From assembly GCA_049324575.1 (NCBI GenBank), contig JBMONI010000028.1, positions 1 to 41,240 on the forward strand: a stretch of DNA of 41,240 bases, read 5' to 3'. The stretch comes from JBMONI01 sp049324575 (GTDB lineage Bacteria; Omnitrophota; Omnitrophia; Omnitrophales; Aquincolibacteriaceae). Positions 38,113 through 41,240 of the stretch are shown in pieces. The translations under genes and the position numbers were made by a program. Every line of letters starts with the position of its first letter. The first letter of the stretch is position 1. The notes below the pieces were generated by a model. The model did no database searches and had not been told where the DNA came from. It was given only the letters and a program-made list of their open reading frames with translations.

Positions 38113-38607
38113 TCAGCGGAGGTTCTGGCTTTCTTCGTAAAGCTCGTCGACCCGATTTCTGAACTGCTCATCCGCCGCCTGATACATGTTCACCATCCGC
38201 GTGCGGTTGGCCATCCCCGATTCTTCGTTCGTCTTCATGCTGTTCTCGAGGTCCGCGATCTCCTGCTCGAGCTTCTTTTTTTCTTCTTCCGGCAGTTCTT
38301 CCTTTTGCAGGCGGTCCGCAAGCTTTGCTTTCTGGATGCGCAGTCGGGCATTCTGCTCCTGAAGGTCGTAATACTCACTGCTCATGGCGGTATGCTGTTC
38401 CCGGAGCTTGACACGTTCTGTCTCGAGCTCTTTTTGGAACTCCGTGATGAGCTCGGGTTCGATGAGCTCCATTTTTTCGAGCCGGGTCAGCTCCAGTTTT
38501 TGCGCTTCTTCGGGGAGGCCCTCGTCTTTTTCTTCAGCTGCTTGAATCGGCAAAACCCAGGCAACGGTTCCTAGGATCAGGACCCATAGGAAAACAAATC
38601 GACGCAT
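38113..38607 (-). CDS. Periplasmic coiled-coil protein
   Basis: The 164-residue product has a signal peptide (MRRFVFLWVLILGTVAWVL, cleavage near IQAAE) followed by a highly charged Glu/Lys/Arg/Leu-rich sequence with heptad-like spacing, best read as a long coiled coil. I do not recognise a named family. A minus-strand AAAGGAT ribosome site precedes the ATG. It is divergent from the pilin genes. A structural or chaperone-like envelope role is possible but unproven. Confidence 0.8.
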   Translation of the reverse strand: MRRFVFLWVLILGTVAWVLPIQAAEEKDEGLPEEAQKLELTRLEKMELIEPELITEFQKELETERVKLREQHTAMSSEYYDLQEQNARLRIQKAKLADRLQKEELPEEEKKKLEQEIADLENSMKTNEESGMANRTRMVNMYQAADEQFRNRVDELYEESQNLR

Positions 38608-38942
38608 GGTTTTTATCCTTTCTTTGCTCCGTGCAGGGCTTTTCCCGCGGAGCGATCGTGAGCGGGGAATTTAAAACCCCCTCGATCCTTCGGAGGAGCG
38701 CAGGGGAAAATCTGCAATACCCCGTTTTTTTTAAGTGCATAGCCAATAGAAAGAGCCAAAATACTAAACCTTGATATTTCATAACCCTTTTATGCAAAGG
38801 GCCTTACAAAAAATAAGTATAGCGCATGGGAGATGAAATTTCAAAGACTAAATTTAGGCTTGAAAACAATATGGAATATATGTAAGCTTATTATAGATAA
38901 AAGAAGAATATTAATGATATAAATTACTATAAAGGTGAAACC
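38608..38942. other. Intergenic region between divergent coiled-coil and pilin genes
   Basis: 335 nt without a gene. The left third is GC-rich with a GGGG-AATTTAAAA-CCCC palindrome (nt 38664-38680). A CCCTTT/AAAGGG hairpin lies at nt 38785-38801. The right third is very AT-rich, with a possible -35 TTGAAA (38860-38865) but no convincing -10. AAAGGTG at 38931-38937 is the ribosome binding site of the pilin gene. Confidence 0.6.
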
Positions 38943-39455
38943 ATGAAAGGAATGAAGGAAATTCCTGCGGGTTTTACACTGATCGAACTTGTCATTTCGA
39001 TCGTGGTCTTGGGTTTTGCGGTCCTTGCGTTGGTCAAGGCGATCACCGATGTCAGCCTTGTTACCTTTGAAGCGCAGTTCCGGGACCAACAGACCCTGCT
39101 TGGCCAGGAGTTGATGGAAGAGATCCGCAGCAAGCGTTTTGATGAACGGGTCGCCAAATCCGGAGGGCAGTGGAGCCCGACCCTCGGTCCGGATCCCGGC
39201 GAAACTTCGAAAAGCGAGTACGATGATATCGATGATTATCACAATTTCAGTGAAACACTGACCGGAGATTTCAGCGGGTATACCAGAGCGGTCCAGGTCG
39301 GCTATGTGAATGCCGCGGCGAGCCTTACGACCGTTGTGTCGGATCCGACGCAGAATTTGAAACTGGTCGTGGTGACGGTAGGTAAATCGCCCGCGACGGA
39401 TTATACGATCCGGACCCTGATCGGAAGTCAGCGTAAGCGGGACCAGCTCTATTGA
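38943..39455 (+). CDS. Type IV pilin-like protein (PilV/GspI-type prepilin)
   Basis: The 170-residue prepilin has a short leader and the class III cleavage site G10/F11: GFTLIELVISIVVLG, with Glu at +5. The following hydrophobic helix anchors the subunit and drives assembly. The C-terminal globular part is short and Asp-rich (YDDIDDYH) and resembles minor pilins or pseudopilins. AAAGGTG precedes the ATG. It is first of three closely spaced pilin-type genes; the major pilin and assembly ATPase are outside the window. Confidence 0.88.
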   Translation: MKGMKEIPAGFTLIELVISIVVLGFAVLALVKAITDVSLVTFEAQFRDQQTLLGQELMEEIRSKRFDERVAKSGGQWSPTLGPDPGETSKSEYDDIDDYHNFSETLTGDFSGYTRAVQVGYVNAAASLTTVVSDPTQNLKLVVVTVGKSPATDYTIRTLIGSQRKRDQLY

Positions 39456-39477
39456 CCGCGGGTGGAGGAGCAAGGGG

Positions 39478-39993
39478 ATGAAGAGGACAGCGCGAAGCTT
39501 GGGATCGAAGTTCGCTGGTTTCACCCTGGTGGAACTCTTGCTTGTGATTCTCTTGCTCGGGGTGATGAGTTTTTCGATCGTGAATTTCGTCAAGCCGATC
39601 ATGGATTTTACGCTGATGAAGAACGACTTTGAGGGCCCGGTGCGCGAAGCCAAATACGCGATTGCCCGCATGGCCCGTGAGATCAACCAGATCCGCGATC
39701 CGGCTTCGGTGCTGGTGGCGAATTCAAGTCAGGTCAGTTTTGTCGATGTGAACGGGAATACGATCGCGTATGCCCTGGTGGGCAATGAGCTCAAAAGGAA
39801 CAACATCGTATTGGCCCGTTCCGTGAATGCCCTGACCTTGAGTTATTGGGGGACCAACGGCGCCGTTCTCGATCCTCCGACGATTTCTCCCGAGACGAAT
39901 ATTGCGCGTATCCAGGTCCAGGTCTCGGTCACGGCGGTCCATGGGACCGTAACCCTGCGGACGCAGGTCCGGCCCAGGAATCTCTATTATTGA
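39478..39993 (+). CDS. Type IV minor pilin/pseudopilin (PilW/GspJ-like)
   Basis: A 171-residue prepilin with leader MKRTARSLGSKFAG and mature start FTLVELLLVILLLG. YAIARMAREINQIR and LSYWG fit the PilW/GspJ type, which tips the pilus or pseudopilus. GGAGGAGCAAGGGG precedes the ATG. It is separated from its neighbours by 22 and 13 nt, so the three genes form one transcript. Confidence 0.88.
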   Translation: MKRTARSLGSKFAGFTLVELLLVILLLGVMSFSIVNFVKPIMDFTLMKNDFEGPVREAKYAIARMAREINQIRDPASVLVANSSQVSFVDVNGNTIAYALVGNELKRNNIVLARSVNALTLSYWGTNGAVLDPPTISPETNIARIQVQVSVTAVHGTVTLRTQVRPRNLYY

Positions 39994-40006
39994 GGAGGTG
40001 GTCCCT

Positions 40007-41227
40007 ATGAAAGAGGGAACAGGTTTTTATTTTGATCGTAAAAAGGCCTCTCCCTTCAGCGGCGAAAGAGGTTTTTCCCTTCTGTCCGTCATCTTTGTGC
40101 TTTTGGCGATGAGCGCAGTGGGAGTCGGCGTCAGCCAGACGGTCTCTTCGAAGGCGAGGGCTTCGGCCGAAGAGGCCTTGGGGCTTTCCGCTTTTAACAG
40201 TGCGGAAGCGGGATTGCAGTATGCGATCACCCAACGAGTCGCTCCGCTGACGGATTTCTCGGGCCTGACCGATGAAACCCAAACGTTCGGGGACGCTTCG
40301 GTCGCGATCCGCTATCTCGACAAAACCCAGTATTCTGCGATGGTCGAATCCACGGCGACGATCGGCAATACCAAGCGGACCGTTCAGCAGAAAGTGTCCC
40401 AAGCCCTTCCGCTCGGCAAATCGGTCTATGCCGGGGGTGATATCGCCTTTGACATCAATCCGATCTGCGGAGGTTTCCGGAACAATTACTGTCTTCCGAT
40501 GAGTGGTTATACCACGGCCGATTTCGGCGCGGGCGGAAGCATCAGCCTCGAGACCCTGTTTTGGGCTATGGGGACCGAAACACCTTATATGTCGGTGGTT
40601 TTGCCGGGTTCGCAAGTCGATGCTTTGGTTCCTCTGATCACCGATACAACGCATAACGGGAACTTGACGGTCGGCCCCGGGTATTTCGGTCAGAACGTTC
40701 ACGTGACCGGCGATGTCGCCATCCAGGGAGGCGCGGCGATCGATGGCAATATCGTGGCCGACGGGGATATTACGATCCAGGGGACCGTGACCGCGCTTGG
40801 AACCATCGCGGCGGGCGGAAGCATTGACGCCAGTCTCGCCAATAGCACGGTGTTCATTGCAGAGGCGGGCCCCAACGGGGAGGTCCTTCCGGCCTTGATG
40901 GCGGAAGAAAATATCGATATTTACGTGAACGGGCTCGGTAGTTTGATCCGGGGGCCGATCATTAGCGGGGGTGAGACCTATCTGCATTCGGATATCGAGG
41001 TGCGCCCGCTCCTGGCCTTGATCCTCGGCATGATCGCTTATGTCTGCGGAGCGGATTTTTCCGAGATCCAGTTCGATCTGATGGCGATCGACGGGGCGGT
41101 CCTGACCGGAGAGGACTTCCGCATCGAGAACAATGAGGGGTTCGTGCTCATTTATGACCGGGACGATCAGGTCGCGACGATGGCGCAGAAGGGGAATCTC
41201 AAAATGCGGGACTGGAAGGAAAGCTGA
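40007..41227 (+). CDS. PilX-like pilus-assembly protein with beta-solenoid region
   Basis: A 406-residue protein. GERGFSLLSVIFVLLAMSAVGVGVSQTVSSKA is a pilin-like N-terminal helix as in PilX, without the usual +5 Glu. AFNSAEAGLQYAI is the typical next helix. Residues about 220-285 are a regular NLTVGPGYFGQNVHVTGDVA-type series of short strands predicted to form a beta-solenoid, reminiscent of bactofilin. GGAGGTGG precedes the ATG at 40007, which I prefer over the GTG at 39998. Probably a minor component of the same pilus or pseudopilus. Confidence 0.8.
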   Translation: MKEGTGFYFDRKKASPFSGERGFSLLSVIFVLLAMSAVGVGVSQTVSSKARASAEEALGLSAFNSAEAGLQYAITQRVAPLTDFSGLTDETQTFGDASVAIRYLDKTQYSAMVESTATIGNTKRTVQQKVSQALPLGKSVYAGGDIAFDINPICGGFRNNYCLPMSGYTTADFGAGGSISLETLFWAMGTETPYMSVVLPGSQVDALVPLITDTTHNGNLTVGPGYFGQNVHVTGDVAIQGGAAIDGNIVADGDITIQGTVTALGTIAAGGSIDASLANSTVFIAEAGPNGEVLPALMAEENIDIYVNGLGSLIRGPIISGGETYLHSDIEVRPLLALILGMIAYVCGADFSEIQFDLMAIDGAVLTGEDFRIENNEGFVLIYDRDDQVATMAQKGNLKMRDWKES

Positions 41228-41240
41228 GATCGGATCCGGC

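Overview
The window is about 41 kb of GC-rich bacterial DNA (standard code, SD-led genes, type IV pilin genes, an anaerobic ribonucleotide reductase). It contains two giant modular genes of at least 9.6 kb and 17.1 kb. The giant genes and a shared domain with HIQNAHAN-like and GGFH signatures suggest Candidatus Omnitrophota (formerly OP3). That assignment is an inference from gene style; no rRNA or other phylogenetic marker is present.

Layout. Nt 1-9586: the right part of a giant gene (at least 3191 residues, open at the left edge). Nt 9587-9952: terminator, palindromes and promoter. Nt 9953-12739: secreted propeller/beta-sandwich protein. Nt 12802-13428 (minus): family 4 uracil-DNA glycosylase. 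Nt 13580-16440: nrdD-nrdG operon with a clear promoter and possible NrdR boxes. Nt 16672-19228: PEBP-like lipoprotein, Dabb-domain protein, two TPR proteins and a double-CDGSH protein. Nt 19401-19631: strong terminator, a perfect palindrome and an AT-rich leader. Nt 19632-36776: a 5714-residue giant gene with an export signal. Nt 36777-38112: repeat-rich DNA with a small minus-strand gene and queF. Nt 38113-38607 (minus): periplasmic coiled-coil protein. Nt 38943-41227: three pilin-type genes.

The main discovery candidate is a five-residue motif, RAE[L/T/A/V]R. I find 26 exact copies: 15 in the first giant gene and 11 in the second, plus several near-matches, and none in the ordinary genes. 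The copies fall between dissimilar modules: M50-like metalloprotease, methyltransferase, lytic-transglycosylase-like, FHA, GNAT, Ser/Thr kinase and GHKL ATPase. Codons vary synonymously, so the motif appears to be kept at protein level. Four modules begin with Met directly after the motif, and a 273-bp tandem duplication runs exactly from motif to motif. This looks like a modular assembly, or a polyprotein with processing sites, built by joining once-separate genes.

A second theme is palindromic repeats. Some sit in intergenic DNA in at least three families. Others appear to be inserted in frame inside the giant genes, much as Rickettsia palindromic elements are.
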